This document shows positions 28,588 to 37,523 of a stretch of DNA of 64,000 nucleotides, piece after piece. The position numbers and the translations under genes were made by a program. Each line of letters starts with the position of its first letter. The first letter of the stretch is position 1. Origin of the DNA: Bifidobacterium platyrrhinorum. Its GTDB lineage: Bacteria > Actinomycetota > Actinomycetes > Actinomycetales > Bifidobacteriaceae. The stretch covers positions 161,990 to 225,989 of the forward strand of contig NZ_WHZV01000002.1 of NCBI RefSeq assembly GCF_010667645.1, in the 5' to 3' direction. Below the pieces are notes generated by a model. It was not told where the DNA came from and did no database searches. It saw only the letters and a program-made list of their open reading frames with translations.

Positions 28588-29394
28588 TCATCCTCGGGCC
28601 GCATGGATCCGCCCCAGCGCGATCGCCGTGGTGAGCACGTACGCCTCGCGCGGGTTCGTCGCGTCCCATCCGGTCGTGTCGGCCGCGCGCTTCAACCGGT
28701 AGCGCACCGTGTTCGGATGCACGTTGAGCGTGCGCGCCGTCGTCTCCAGCGATCCCCCCGAGGCGAGGAACGTGGAGACGGTGAGCATCGTCGGATCGTC
28801 CGGATTGTCGCCGGCGAGCGAACCGTAGACCACGTCGACGAGTTCGCGGCGGGCGTCCGCGTCGCCGAGCAAGGCGCGTTCCGGCAGCGCCTCCTCCGCG
28901 CGCAACGGCGTGGCCGCGCGCGGGCGGGGAGGCATCGCCGGCGCCGCCCGCAGCGTCGTCAACGCGGCGCCCAGCGTCGCGACCGCGCCGGACACGCCGT
29001 GACGGACCGGGCCGAGGCAGATCGGCGTGGACGTCGTGTCGAACGCCGCGGCGACCGACGTGCACGTCACCTCGGGGCTCGCGGCGGCCTCCACGCGGAC
29101 TAGCGCGGCGACGACGCCGTCGCGCACCCCGATCAGCGGCTTGTCGCCGCCCAGATCGACGACCGCGCGCGTCACGTCGCGCGACGTCGCCTCGACCGTC
29201 GCCGCCGGCAGTCCCGCGATCGCGAAACAGGCGAACGCGCCGTCGAAGCCGAGCGCGCGCAGCAACGACGCCACGCGGTCGTCGGACAGGCCGGACGCCA
29301 GGCATTCGAACGCGACCTTCGCCAGCCGCGCGGCCGCGCCGTCGTCGTCCGCGGCGGAGGCGTCGCGCGTCAGCAGGTCCAGGAAATCAGTCAT
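28588..29394 (-). CDS. PucR/FasR-type helix-turn-helix transcriptional regulator
   Basis: A 268-residue protein. The C-terminus carries the PucR HTH: VSTFLASGGSLETTARTLNV, continuing HPNTVRYRLKRA. The N-terminal two-thirds is a poorly conserved sensor-like region rich in Ala. In Streptomyces and relatives a regulator with the same C-terminal HTH (FasR) sits next to fatty acid synthase genes and activates them. This gene lies about 4.5 kb from the accBC-accD-FAS block, so the same job is a reasonable inference but is not demonstrated. Start: ATG at 29394, with a weak upstream site (AGTGTAGTAA region has no strong Shine-Dalgarno). Confidence 0.8.
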   Translation of the reverse strand: MTDFLDLLTRDASAADDDGAAARLAKVAFECLASGLSDDRVASLLRALGFDGAFACFAIAGLPAATVEATSRDVTRAVVDLGGDKPLIGVRDGVVAALVRVEAAASPEVTCTSVAAAFDTTSTPICLGPVRHGVSGAVATLGAALTTLRAAPAMPPRPRAATPLRAEEALPERALLGDADARRELVDVVYGSLAGDNPDDPTMLTVSTFLASGGSLETTARTLNVHPNTVRYRLKRAADTTGWDATNPREAYVLTTAIALGRIHAARG

Positions 29395-29451
29395 GGCCCC
29401 CAGTGTAGTAACCCGGGCTCGGGATGCGGACGGTCGGAACCCGGAAACCCG

Positions 29452-31665
29452 TCAGCGGTCGCCGTCCGCCGCCTTGCGCGAATCGCGGTGGAACGTCAGA
29501 CACAGGAAGGCGAAGCAGAACGCGACCGGCAGCATGTGGCGTTCGAAGTCGTTCGCCGGGGCGGTGATCATCACGCCCATGAGCAGCAGCAGCGGCAGAT
29601 GCCAGGCCAATGCGCGCCAACGGCGCAGGACCACCTCGGCCGCGCCGATGAGCAGCGTCGCGATCACGTAGCAGTTGCCGTGCGTCACCCAGCCGAGCAC
29701 CGGGATCGAACCCCACGACTTCGCGACACACGCCACCCAGTCGCGCCAATCGTGGTTCACGTACTTGATCCACGTGGAATTGTGCTGCACGTAGTCGCTG
29801 TTCACGTAGTAGTCCATCGACACGTACGGCAGGTCGGCGATGTCGAAGTAGCCGTAGCATTTCGCCATCAGCGCGTCCATCGCCACCACCGGGTTCGCCC
29901 TGACGATCTCCAGCCACGCCTGGTTGAAGCCCTTCATGTCCTCGGGCTTCACCGAACGCCAGCGGTAGCTCACCTTCTTCGACTGGATGCCGGAGGACTT
30001 CACCGGATCGGCGTCCTGCGGGAAGTAGGCGTCGGCCATCTGGTCGAGGTTGAACACCGGCGCGAGCTCCTCGCGCGCCGAATCGGGGATGGAATCGGGG
30101 TCGCGCTGCGCGACGCGGGCGATCATCTGCAATTGCACGCCGCGGCTTTCGATCGGGTCGCCGCCGATGATCCGGCCCGAGGAGACGGCCAGCGAGATGC
30201 CGCCATGGATGAGCACGGTGGGCAGCAGCAGCGCGGCCACGTACGTGGCCCAGCGGCGACGGTCGGCGAGGATCGCGAGCACGAATTCGAACACGAGCAC
30301 GTACCACGCGTATTTCGCGGAGATGAGCATCACGCAGTTCGCGGCGGCGAACGCGGCGAACGTGCGGCGGGGCAGACGGATCACGGTGCGGCGGGAACCG
30401 GACAGCACGCCCGTCGCGTACAGCTCGTACCAGATGCCGAACGCCCACAGGAACGCGAACGCGAACAGCGGCGACTTGGTCAGGGAGATGGTCGCGAACA
30501 CGGGCAGCGGGCAGACCAGGAAGAACAGCAGGACCGCCAGACGCACGCCGGCATGCGCGGCCTGCGGCGGCAGGGCCGGGCGCGTGCCCATCTCCGGGTG
30601 CGCGAAACGCCGCGGCCGCACGGACAGGCCGCGCTCGGGATGCGCGAAATCGTCGCGCGACGTGCGCACGTCCCAACGCCGCAGCCACGGCAGGTTGAGG
30701 AAGCGGTGCACGGTCGCGGCCGTGCAGCAGACGGCGAACAGGAACTGGACGGCCGCGAGCACGATGACGCCCCAGTCGTTCGAGCCGGTCAGATGGCGGC
30801 TCGCGGCCATCGTCGAGCCGTACCAGAGGGTGAGCACGATGTTGTGCTGGTCGGTCAGGTACGTGGGGTCGGCCGGCCACAGGTAGTGCGCGGTGGGGTA
30901 GATGTCCATCGGGGCGAACGAGAAGAAGCCGATGTACGGCTGCTTCAAGCCGGTCCACTGGTTCCAGGCCCAGCTGAACTCGCGCGCCTGGCTGCGCAGG
31001 TCCGCGCCGAACGCGGCGAGCAGCGTGGTCGGCACCCACAGCCATCCGGCGAACAGGATGGTCCAGATCTTCCAGCGGCGGTCGGTGAGGCGCACCGTCC
31101 AACGCGCGAGGAACATGCGCGCACGCGTCAGGCCGGTGCGCGCGGCCGCCGTCCGGCGCGCGCGACGGGTGCGCGGCGCGGGATCGTCGGTGCCGTTGAT
31201 TCCGTTGGTTTTGTTGGTTTCGTTGGTGACGGGGGAGCCGTTGGCGACGTCGTTGACGGTGGCGTCATGGCCGGAACCGGGCCGGACTGGCGGGAAGCGC
31301 CGCGGCGTGAGCGCACCGGCGGGCGCGGCGGAGGTCCGTCCGAACAGCGGCTCGCGGCGTCCCCGCCTGACCAGCGCCACGATGATGAGCAGATACGCGA
31401 CGAACGCCGTGACGCCGTACAACGCGTTCGGCCAGCCGAACGCGGCGATCGAGGAATCCTCCCAATACAACGGTCCGACGGCCGTGCACCACGCCAGCCA
31501 CAGGCAGGCCATCACGGCCAGCGCCCATCGCGCCGCCGCGCCGATCCGGCCGACCGCGCCGCCGCGGCGCGACCGGCGACGGCCGGCGGCGGCACCGGTC
31601 GCGGATCCTGCGGCGGTGGCGGCGGAATCGACCGAAGCGGAAGGGTTCGCGGTGACATCACTCAT
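29452..31665 (-). CDS. Large polytopic membrane protein, glycosyltransferase-like
   Basis: About 737 residues with some twelve hydrophobic segments. The N-terminal 65 residues are Ala/Arg-rich and hydrophilic. Two hydrophobic segments follow (about 40-110), then a variable linker with an Asn/Thr-rich stretch (NETNKTNGINGTDD) encoded by short TTGGTT-like repeats. The core then runs from WKIWTILFAGWLWVPTTLLA. The loop GFFSFAPMDIYPTAHYLWP and the SLTKSPLFAFAFLWAFGIWY helix suggest the GT-C-like families often annotated as DUF6020. The function is unknown and possibly cell-envelope glycan assembly. The start at 31665 has no clear ribosome site but is preceded by TAGAATACT, so a short or absent leader is possible. 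A longer frame exists to 31776. Confidence 0.75.
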   Translation of the reverse strand: MSDVTANPSASVDSAATAAGSATGAAAGRRRSRRGGAVGRIGAAARWALAVMACLWLAWCTAVGPLYWEDSSIAAFGWPNALYGVTAFVAYLLIIVALVRRGRREPLFGRTSAAPAGALTPRRFPPVRPGSGHDATVNDVANGSPVTNETNKTNGINGTDDPAPRTRRARRTAAARTGLTRARMFLARWTVRLTDRRWKIWTILFAGWLWVPTTLLAAFGADLRSQAREFSWAWNQWTGLKQPYIGFFSFAPMDIYPTAHYLWPADPTYLTDQHNIVLTLWYGSTMAASRHLTGSNDWGVIVLAAVQFLFAVCCTAATVHRFLNLPWLRRWDVRTSRDDFAHPERGLSVRPRRFAHPEMGTRPALPPQAAHAGVRLAVLLFFLVCPLPVFATISLTKSPLFAFAFLWAFGIWYELYATGVLSGSRRTVIRLPRRTFAAFAAANCVMLISAKYAWYVLVFEFVLAILADRRRWATYVAALLLPTVLIHGGISLAVSSGRIIGGDPIESRGVQLQMIARVAQRDPDSIPDSAREELAPVFNLDQMADAYFPQDADPVKSSGIQSKKVSYRWRSVKPEDMKGFNQAWLEIVRANPVVAMDALMAKCYGYFDIADLPYVSMDYYVNSDYVQHNSTWIKYVNHDWRDWVACVAKSWGSIPVLGWVTHGNCYVIATLLIGAAEVVLRRWRALAWHLPLLLLMGVMITAPANDFERHMLPVAFCFAFLCLTFHRDSRKAADGDR

Positions 31666-31800
31666 AGGGCAGTATTCTACCGGCGGGGCGGAAACGGCTT
31701 CGGGCGATGCGGGCTGCGCCCCGCGACCTGGCGAACGCATACGTGGCGACGGGATGCCCGTGCGCCGGGCGGGCATTGGCGCGGGTAGACGCCCGGGCGT

Positions 31801-32691
31801 ATGGTGTTGCCCATGATTTCATTGCTGAAAGTCGCAGTGCCGCGGCTCGACAAGACCCGGGCGCTTGCGGATGGGGTGGTCGCGTTCGCCGAATCCGGTT
31901 CGACGCACGCCGACGCGCGCGACATGATCGGGCGCCGCGAGATCGCGTTGTCCAGCGACCTCGGCCTGCCGGTCACCGTCATCACGGCCGATTACCTGAG
32001 CAACGCGCTCGTGCGGTTCGGACGCCAGTGGATCACCGCGCCGGGCAAGTCGCTGACCGCCACGTTCGTCACCGTCATCCCCACGTCCGTCGCGGACGAC
32101 GAGATGGCCAACGGATGGCTGGAGATGATCGCCGGACTGTCCACCATGGACGCGTTGGGGAAGGCGCTCGACGCGTGCGGCGCGCGCCCGTACGAGGAGG
32201 ATTGCGGGTTCCGCATCAAATGGCCGAACGACCTGTACTGCCACGACCTCAAGTTGGGCGGCACCGTCACCGAGGTGCTGCCGCTGCCGGACGACGTCAC
32301 GCACAAGGCGGTGGTGTGCAGCGTCGGCATCAACCTGATGATGCCCGCCGACCGTCTGCCCACGCCGCAGGCCACGTCCCTGCAGATGAACGTGGGGCCG
32401 TTGCCGCCCGTCGACGAGCTGCGCGACGCGATCATCTCCGGGATCGTCACGTCCCTGCGCCGGCGGTTGGGCGCGTTCGTGCAGGATCCTGCGGTGCAGG
32501 CCGAGTCGCTGCGCGAGGAGATGGGCCGCGTGTGCTGGATGATGGGGCGCACGATCGACGCGCAGCTCATCGACGGCAGCGCCGTGCACGGCGAGGTGAT
32601 CGCCCTCAACGACGATGCGTCGATCAGCGTGCGCACCGACAACGGCGACGTGAGATCCCTCCTCGCCAGCGAAGTGGGATTGCTGCAATAA
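31801..32691 (+). CDS. BirA-like biotin protein ligase paralogue with altered biotin loop
   Basis: The 296-residue protein has the ligase fold without an N-terminal DNA-binding domain. FAESGSTHADAR matches the EVGSTN motif, and FRIKWPNDLYCHDLKLGGTV keeps the KWPND and KLGG active-site motifs. The biotinyl-AMP loop, normally AGRGRxxRxW, reads SNALVRFGRQWITAPG, so the GRGR element is lost. It may be a weak ligase, a biotin-binding regulator or a subunit partner. A second BirA with an intact loop is at 50414. It converges with bioY and stands before accBC, which points to biotin supply of the carboxylase. No good ribosome site is seen at 31801 or at the next ATG (31813). Confidence 0.8.
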   Translation: MVLPMISLLKVAVPRLDKTRALADGVVAFAESGSTHADARDMIGRREIALSSDLGLPVTVITADYLSNALVRFGRQWITAPGKSLTATFVTVIPTSVADDEMANGWLEMIAGLSTMDALGKALDACGARPYEEDCGFRIKWPNDLYCHDLKLGGTVTEVLPLPDDVTHKAVVCSVGINLMMPADRLPTPQATSLQMNVGPLPPVDELRDAIISGIVTSLRRRLGAFVQDPAVQAESLREEMGRVCWMMGRTIDAQLIDGSAVHGEVIALNDDASISVRTDNGDVRSLLASEVGLLQ

Positions 32692-32692
32692 A

Positions 32693-32723
32693 AGTATCCC
32701 CGCGGTGGTTCCGTGGGGATACT
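32693..32723 (+). terminator. Terminator of the birA-like gene
   Basis: AGTATCCCC (32693-32701) pairs with GGGGATACT (32715-32723), with further GCGG/CCG pairing inside. It begins just after the stop codon. Confidence 0.65.
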
Positions 32724-32824
32724 GTGTGGGGGTGTTCCCGTGGGTTCTTTGCGGTGGTTTCCCGTGGGGCCATGGTGGTTTCCCGTGGTGATTCCCCTCG
32801 GAGATATCGTCGGCTGTTGTGGGC

Positions 32825-32961
32825 GTCCCGATTTCTCGAAATCATCCTAGGTATCGAGAAATCGGGACACTAAGAGACTCTCAGCGTCCCGATTTCTCGA
32901 GAAAGCCGTTGCCTTCGAGAATCGGGGACACTGAGCGATTCCCAGTGTCCCCGATTCTCGA
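32825..32961. repeat. Hairpin array with repeated TTCTCGA motif between birA-like gene and bioY
   Basis: Hairpin 1: GTCCCGATTTCTCGA (32825-32839) pairs with 32854-32868. Hairpin 2: a 19-bp stem, 32915-32933 with 32943-32961, built on TCGAGAATCGGGGACACTG. A third GTCCCGATTTCTCGA copy (about 32886-32900) lies between them. Upstream (32735-32800) the string GGTTTCCCGTGG is repeated. Confidence 0.75.
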
Positions 32962-32976
32962 GAGCGGCGAAGAAAC

Positions 32977-33585
32977 TCAGCGGAGCTTGGCGAGACCGGC
33001 GGCGACGAGGGAGGCGGCGGCGGCCTTGACGATGTCGCCGACGACGAAGCCCATCGAGGCGAGGGCCACGACCATGAGCGGCGCGCCGGTCAATGCGGAC
33101 TGGATGAGGAATCCGAACGCGTAGACGACCACGACGCCGCCGAGGAACGCGGCCGCGAAGTACCGCAATGCGGTGAGGAGCATTGCCGCGGCACCCTTGG
33201 CACGCGCCCCGCCCTTGACCAGGGCGATGACGATCACGCCCGGCAGGAAGCCGAGCAGGAATCCGGCGCTCGGCCCGACCAGCGCCATCGTGGAGGCACC
33301 GCCGGCGAACACCGGCAGTCCCACGGCGCCGGCCGCCAGGTACGCGGCGACGGCGGCGCCGGCCTGGCGCCAGGTGAGCATGAGGCCGGCGAGCATGACG
33401 ACGAAGGTCTGCAACGTGATCGGCACCGGCGTGCCCGGGATCGGGATCTCGCCCGCGGCGGCGGAGACCCACATGAGCACCGCGAACAGCAGGGGCTTCC
33501 AGGAGACGGCGGCGATGCGGCGCGCGGTGGAGACGGACTTGGCGGCGGACGATGGCGCGGCGGGCGCGGGGGTGTTGGACTGCAT
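32977..33585 (-). CDS. bioY: Biotin transporter BioY
   Basis: The 202-residue S-component of a biotin ECF-type transporter has six hydrophobic helices. PIPGTPVPITLQTFVVMLAG is the hallmark BioY loop, and YLAAGAVGLPVFAGGASTMA and GPSAGFLLGFLPGVIVI follow. It brings biotin in for BirA and the acyl-CoA carboxylase encoded next door. No biotin synthesis genes are in view. The start at 33585 (MQSNTPAPAAP) follows AAGGGAACC. Further upstream frame is not conserved. Confidence 0.92.
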   Translation of the reverse strand: MQSNTPAPAAPSSAAKSVSTARRIAAVSWKPLLFAVLMWVSAAAGEIPIPGTPVPITLQTFVVMLAGLMLTWRQAGAAVAAYLAAGAVGLPVFAGGASTMALVGPSAGFLLGFLPGVIVIALVKGGARAKGAAAMLLTALRYFAAAFLGGVVVVYAFGFLIQSALTGAPLMVVALASMGFVVGDIVKAAAASLVAAGLAKLR

Positions 33586-33852
33586 GAGATTGGTTCCCTT
33601 CTCGTGAGAGGACGGATCCGGAACCCGGCGGATCCCGGTCCCGTCCGTCCGGCCGCAGGACGATCCGCGGCCTTCCCGGCGCGGCGGCCGCGTCCCCGAA
33701 ACGACAACGGGCCACGAACCACCGCCGGTGTTGCCCATGAGCATAAAACCGGAAAGCTACGGTGACGTTTGTGGAAGGTAACAAAACTTCGCATCGCGTT
33801 TTGTAGACGTTTCGATTGAAAGCGTCAATCTTCGGGAGCAGAATCTGACGAT
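33586..33852. promoter_or_regulatory. Divergent control region bioY / accBC
   Basis: This 267-bp region between divergent biotin-related genes includes an imperfect inverted repeat GACGTTTC-GATT-GAAAGCGTC (33806-33826) just ahead of accBC. It is a possible operator for a biotin or lipid regulator. No match to a known BirA or BioQ site was recognised. Confidence 0.4.
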
Positions 33853-35757
33853 ATGGGGAATATCGTCAAGAAACTACTCGTCGCCAACCGTGGCGAGATC
33901 GCCCTGCGCGTGGTCCGCACCGCGCGCGAGATGGGCATCGCCACGGTGGCCGTGTACGCCGAACAGGACCGCGACGCGCAATACGTCGACCTGGCCGACG
34001 AGGCGTACCTGCTGACCGGCGACACCTACCAGGACACGTACCTCAACGAGGACCTGCTCATCGACATCCTGAAGCGCTCCGGCGCCGATGCGGTGCACCC
34101 CGGTTACGGGTTCCTCTCCGAGGTGCCGTCCTTCGCCGCGAAGGTCGAGGCCGCCGGCGCGATCTGGGTGGGGCCGCACCACACCGCGCTCACCGAGCTC
34201 GGCGACAAGATCACCGCGCGCCGCGTCGCGCTGCGCGCCAAGGTGCCGCCCGTGCCCGGTCTGTCCGAATCGGTCAAGGACATCCGCACACTGCTCGACT
34301 TCGCGCACACGCACGGCTACCCGATCATGATGAAGCGCACCGACGGCGGCGGCGGGCACGGCATCACCGTCGTGCGCGACGACGAGGAGCTGCGCCGCTT
34401 CTACACCAACCACGACGCGCTCGAGGGCGGCGACCTCGACGAGTACTTCATCGAGAAGTTCATCGACAAGGCGCGCCACGTCGAGACCCAGTCCGGCCGC
34501 GACTCCCATGGCAATTTCACCGTCTACTCCACGCGCGACTGCTCGCTGCAGCGGCGCAACCAGAAGCTCGTCGAGGAGGCGCCCGCCCCGTTCCTGCCCG
34601 ACAAGGTGACCGAAACGCTCAAGGAGTATTCGCGTCGCCTGTTCGAAACGGTCGGCTACACGGGCCTGGGCACCTGCGAGTTCATGGTCACCCCGAACGG
34701 CAAGGTCTACTTCCTCGAGGTGAACCCGCGCCTGCAGGTCGAACACACCGTCTCCGAGGAGGTGTGCGGCCTCGACCTGGTGCGCGAACAGCTCGACATC
34801 GCCGCCGGCGGCGCGCTCACGCCCGCGCCCGAACCGCGCGGCCACAGCTTCGAACTGCGCATCACCTCCGAGGATCCGGCCACGAACCTCACGCCGTCCT
34901 CCGGCACGCTGGAACGCATCGTCTGGCCGTCCGGCCCCGGCGTGCGCATCGACACCGGAGTCACGCAGGGCGACACCGTCTCGCCGAAGTTCGATTCGAT
35001 GATGGGCAAGGTCGTCGTCACCGCGCAGGACCGCGCCGCCGCCGTGGCGCGCGTGCGCCGCGTGCTCGACGAGATGGTCATCGAAGGCGTGCCGACGCCG
35101 ATCCCGCTGTTCAAGGAGATCTTCCGCGACGACGCGTTCACCGCCGAACACGGCCACGCGTTCGACGTGAGCACGAAATGGCTGGAACGCACGTACCTCA
35201 ACCGCGAGGCCGACGCGGCGCGCGCCGGCCAGCCCGCGTCCCTGTCCGGCGCCAATGGCGAATCCTCCAAGGAGCCCACCGAGACGTTCGTCATCGAGAT
35301 GAACGACCGCCGCGTCAAGCTCACCGTGCCGGCCGACATCGTCGAGAACCTCACCGGCGGCGCCCGGGCGCGCGGCGCGAAACGGCCCACGCAGCCGTTG
35401 CGCGGCTCCGGCTCGCACGCCGGGGCCGGTGCGGCGCGTCCCGTGGACGACGGCGCGAAGTCCGGCGTCATCGCCTCGCCGATGCAGGCCGTCGTCACGC
35501 GCGTCAACGTGGCCGAGGGCCAGGAGGTCGCGAAGGGCGACCTGATCGTCGTGCTCGAGTCGATGAAGATGGAGAACTACGTGTACGCGCCGGCCGCGGG
35601 CACGGTGAAGAAGATCTTCGTCGGCCCGGCCGACGGCGTCGAAGCCGGCGACACGCTGGTCACGCTGGACGTGGTTGGGGCGTCCGGCTCGGCCGGCGGG
35701 CCGCGGGCCGCCGACGGCGCCGACGCGGCCGACAAGGACAAGGAGGCCGCGGAATGA
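33853..35757 (+). CDS. accBC: Acyl-CoA carboxylase alpha subunit (biotin carboxylase + BCCP)
   Basis: The 634-residue protein carries a biotin carboxylase at the N-terminus (KKLLVANRGEIALRVVRTAR, ATP-grasp loop MMKRTDGGGGHGI, EVNPRLQVEHTVSE) and a biotin carboxyl carrier domain at the C-terminus with the biotinylated lysine in VLESMKMENYVYAP. It carboxylates biotin with bicarbonate and ATP, and the beta subunit transfers the carboxyl group to acetyl-CoA. In actinobacteria the fused alpha subunit often serves both acetyl- and propionyl-CoA. The final 25 residues are Ala/Asp/Gly-rich. Its stop overlaps accD by ATGA. Confidence 0.95.
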   Translation: MGNIVKKLLVANRGEIALRVVRTAREMGIATVAVYAEQDRDAQYVDLADEAYLLTGDTYQDTYLNEDLLIDILKRSGADAVHPGYGFLSEVPSFAAKVEAAGAIWVGPHHTALTELGDKITARRVALRAKVPPVPGLSESVKDIRTLLDFAHTHGYPIMMKRTDGGGGHGITVVRDDEELRRFYTNHDALEGGDLDEYFIEKFIDKARHVETQSGRDSHGNFTVYSTRDCSLQRRNQKLVEEAPAPFLPDKVTETLKEYSRRLFETVGYTGLGTCEFMVTPNGKVYFLEVNPRLQVEHTVSEEVCGLDLVREQLDIAAGGALTPAPEPRGHSFELRITSEDPATNLTPSSGTLERIVWPSGPGVRIDTGVTQGDTVSPKFDSMMGKVVVTAQDRAAAVARVRRVLDEMVIEGVPTPIPLFKEIFRDDAFTAEHGHAFDVSTKWLERTYLNREADAARAGQPASLSGANGESSKEPTETFVIEMNDRRVKLTVPADIVENLTGGARARGAKRPTQPLRGSGSHAGAGAARPVDDGAKSGVIASPMQAVVTRVNVAEGQEVAKGDLIVVLESMKMENYVYAPAAGTVKKIFVGPADGVEAGDTLVTLDVVGASGSAGGPRAADGADAADKDKEAAE

Positions 35758-37394
35758 CCGACATCGTCAACATGCCCGCCGTGCGCGACGCCGTGAAGCA
35801 GGTCGCGGAACCATCCGCGAACGGTTCCGCCGCGAACGGCGCCGACGGACGCCAGCCGCTGCGCGCGGCCGTCGTCAGGGCCGCCGAACTCGCGCGCGAC
35901 GCCGAGAACCGCGCGCGCGACAAACAGCACGCCAAGCATAAGAAGACCGCGCGCGAACGCCTCGACCTGCTGTTCGACACCGGCAGCTTCGAGGAGATCG
36001 GCCGCTTCCAGGGCGGCGACATCAACGCCGGCAAGGCCGGCGCCGCCGTCATCACCGGATTCGGCCTCGTCTACGGGCGCAAGGTCGCCGTCTACGCGCA
36101 GGACTTCTCCGTCAAGGGAGGCACGCTCGGCACCGCGGAAGGCGAGAAGATCTGCCACCTCATGGATATGGCCATCTCGCTCAGGGTGCCGATCGTCGCC
36201 ATCGTCGACTCCGGAGGCGCGCGCATCCAGGAGGGCGTCGCCGCGCTCACCCAGTACGGGCGCATCTTCCGCAAGACGTGCGAGGCGAGCGGCTTCGTGC
36301 CGCAGATCTCGCTCATCCTCGGCCCCTGCGCGGGCGGCGCCGTCTACTGCCCGGCCCTGACCGACCTCATCATCATGACGCGCGAGAACTCCGACATGTT
36401 CGTCACCGGACCGGACGTCGTCAAGGCCGCGACCGGCGAGACCATCTCCATGGCCGACCTGGGCGGCGGCGAGGTCCACAACCGCAGGTCGGGCGTCGCG
36501 CACTACCTCGGCGCCGACGAATCCGACGCCATCGACTACGCGCGCACCGTGCTCGCCTACCTGCCGTCCAACTGCGGCGAGAACCCGCCGGTCTACGCGT
36601 ACGCCGCCACGCGCGCCGAACGCGAGACCGCCAAACGCCTCGCCACGATCGTGCCCGACAACGACCGCCAGCCCTACGACATGCTCGACGTGATCCGCTG
36701 CATCGCCGACTACGGCGAATTCGTGCAGGTGCACGAACTGTTCGCCGCGTCCGCGCTCGTCGGCTTCGCGTGCATCGACGGCCACCCGGTCGGCATCGTC
36801 GCGAACCAGCCGAACGTGAACGCCGGCATCCTCGACGTGGACTCCTCCGAGAAGATCGCCCGGTTCGTGCGCCTGTGCGACGCGTTCAACCTGCCCGTCG
36901 TCACGCTCGTGGACACGCCCGGCTACAAGCCCGGCGCCGAACAGGAGCACGCGGGCATCATCCGCCGCGGCGCGAAGGTCATCTACGCGTACGCCAACGC
37001 GCAGGTGCCGCTCGTCACCGTCGTGCTGCGCAAGGCGTTCGGCGGCGCCTACATCGTGATGGGCTCCAAGGCCATCGGCGCCGACATGAACTTCGCATGG
37101 CCCAGCTCGCAGATCGCGGTGCTCGGCGCTGCCGGCGCGGTGAACATCATCCACCGCCACGACCTCGCCAAGGCCAAGGCGTCCGGCCGCGACGTCGAAG
37201 CCCTGCGCGCGCAGTACATCGCCGACTACGAGGCGACCACCGTCAACGCGAACCTCTCGCTCGAACTCGGGCAGATCGACGCGATGATCGACCCCGAGCA
37301 GACGCGCGAGGCGATCGTCGAATCCCTCGCCACGCTCGCCACCAAACGGCGCGTCCGCCCGGTCGATAAGCACCACGGCAACCAGCCGCTCTGA
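35754..37394 (+). CDS. accD: Acyl-CoA carboxylase beta subunit (carboxyltransferase)
   Basis: The 546-residue carboxyltransferase of the AccD/PccB family has two crotonase-like halves: SGGARIQEGVAALTQYGRIF and GPCAGGAVYCPALTDLIIM in the first, and DTPGYKPGAEQEHAGIIRRG and FGGAYIVMGSKAIGADMNF in the second. It makes malonyl-CoA (possibly also methylmalonyl-CoA) from carboxybiotin on AccBC. The start overlaps the accBC stop (ATGA), showing translational coupling. The extended N-terminus (about 45 residues) is poorly conserved. The FAS gene follows 129 bp downstream. Confidence 0.94.
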   Translation: MTDIVNMPAVRDAVKQVAEPSANGSAANGADGRQPLRAAVVRAAELARDAENRARDKQHAKHKKTARERLDLLFDTGSFEEIGRFQGGDINAGKAGAAVITGFGLVYGRKVAVYAQDFSVKGGTLGTAEGEKICHLMDMAISLRVPIVAIVDSGGARIQEGVAALTQYGRIFRKTCEASGFVPQISLILGPCAGGAVYCPALTDLIIMTRENSDMFVTGPDVVKAATGETISMADLGGGEVHNRRSGVAHYLGADESDAIDYARTVLAYLPSNCGENPPVYAYAATRAERETAKRLATIVPDNDRQPYDMLDVIRCIADYGEFVQVHELFAASALVGFACIDGHPVGIVANQPNVNAGILDVDSSEKIARFVRLCDAFNLPVVTLVDTPGYKPGAEQEHAGIIRRGAKVIYAYANAQVPLVTVVLRKAFGGAYIVMGSKAIGADMNFAWPSSQIAVLGAAGAVNIIHRHDLAKAKASGRDVEALRAQYIADYEATTVNANLSLELGQIDAMIDPEQTREAIVESLATLATKRRVRPVDKHHGNQPL

Positions 37395-37450
37395 TCGGTC
37401 CGCTCGGCAGACCGATCAGCGCGAGGAGGAAGACAGTCCAGTGGACTGTC
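37391..37450. repeat. Hairpin over the accD stop and CC-AGT-GG palindrome
   Basis: CTGATCGGTC (37391-37400) pairs with GACCGATCAG (37410-37419) and contains the accD stop codon. Next, GACAGTCC-AGT-GGACTGTC (37432-37450) is a member of the CC-NNT-GG palindrome family. Confidence 0.7.
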
Positions 37451-37523
37451 CGACGACGGAGCCATCCGCATAACAGAACGTAACCACAGACTTACGTAAC
37501 GCAACAACAGACAAGGAACACCA

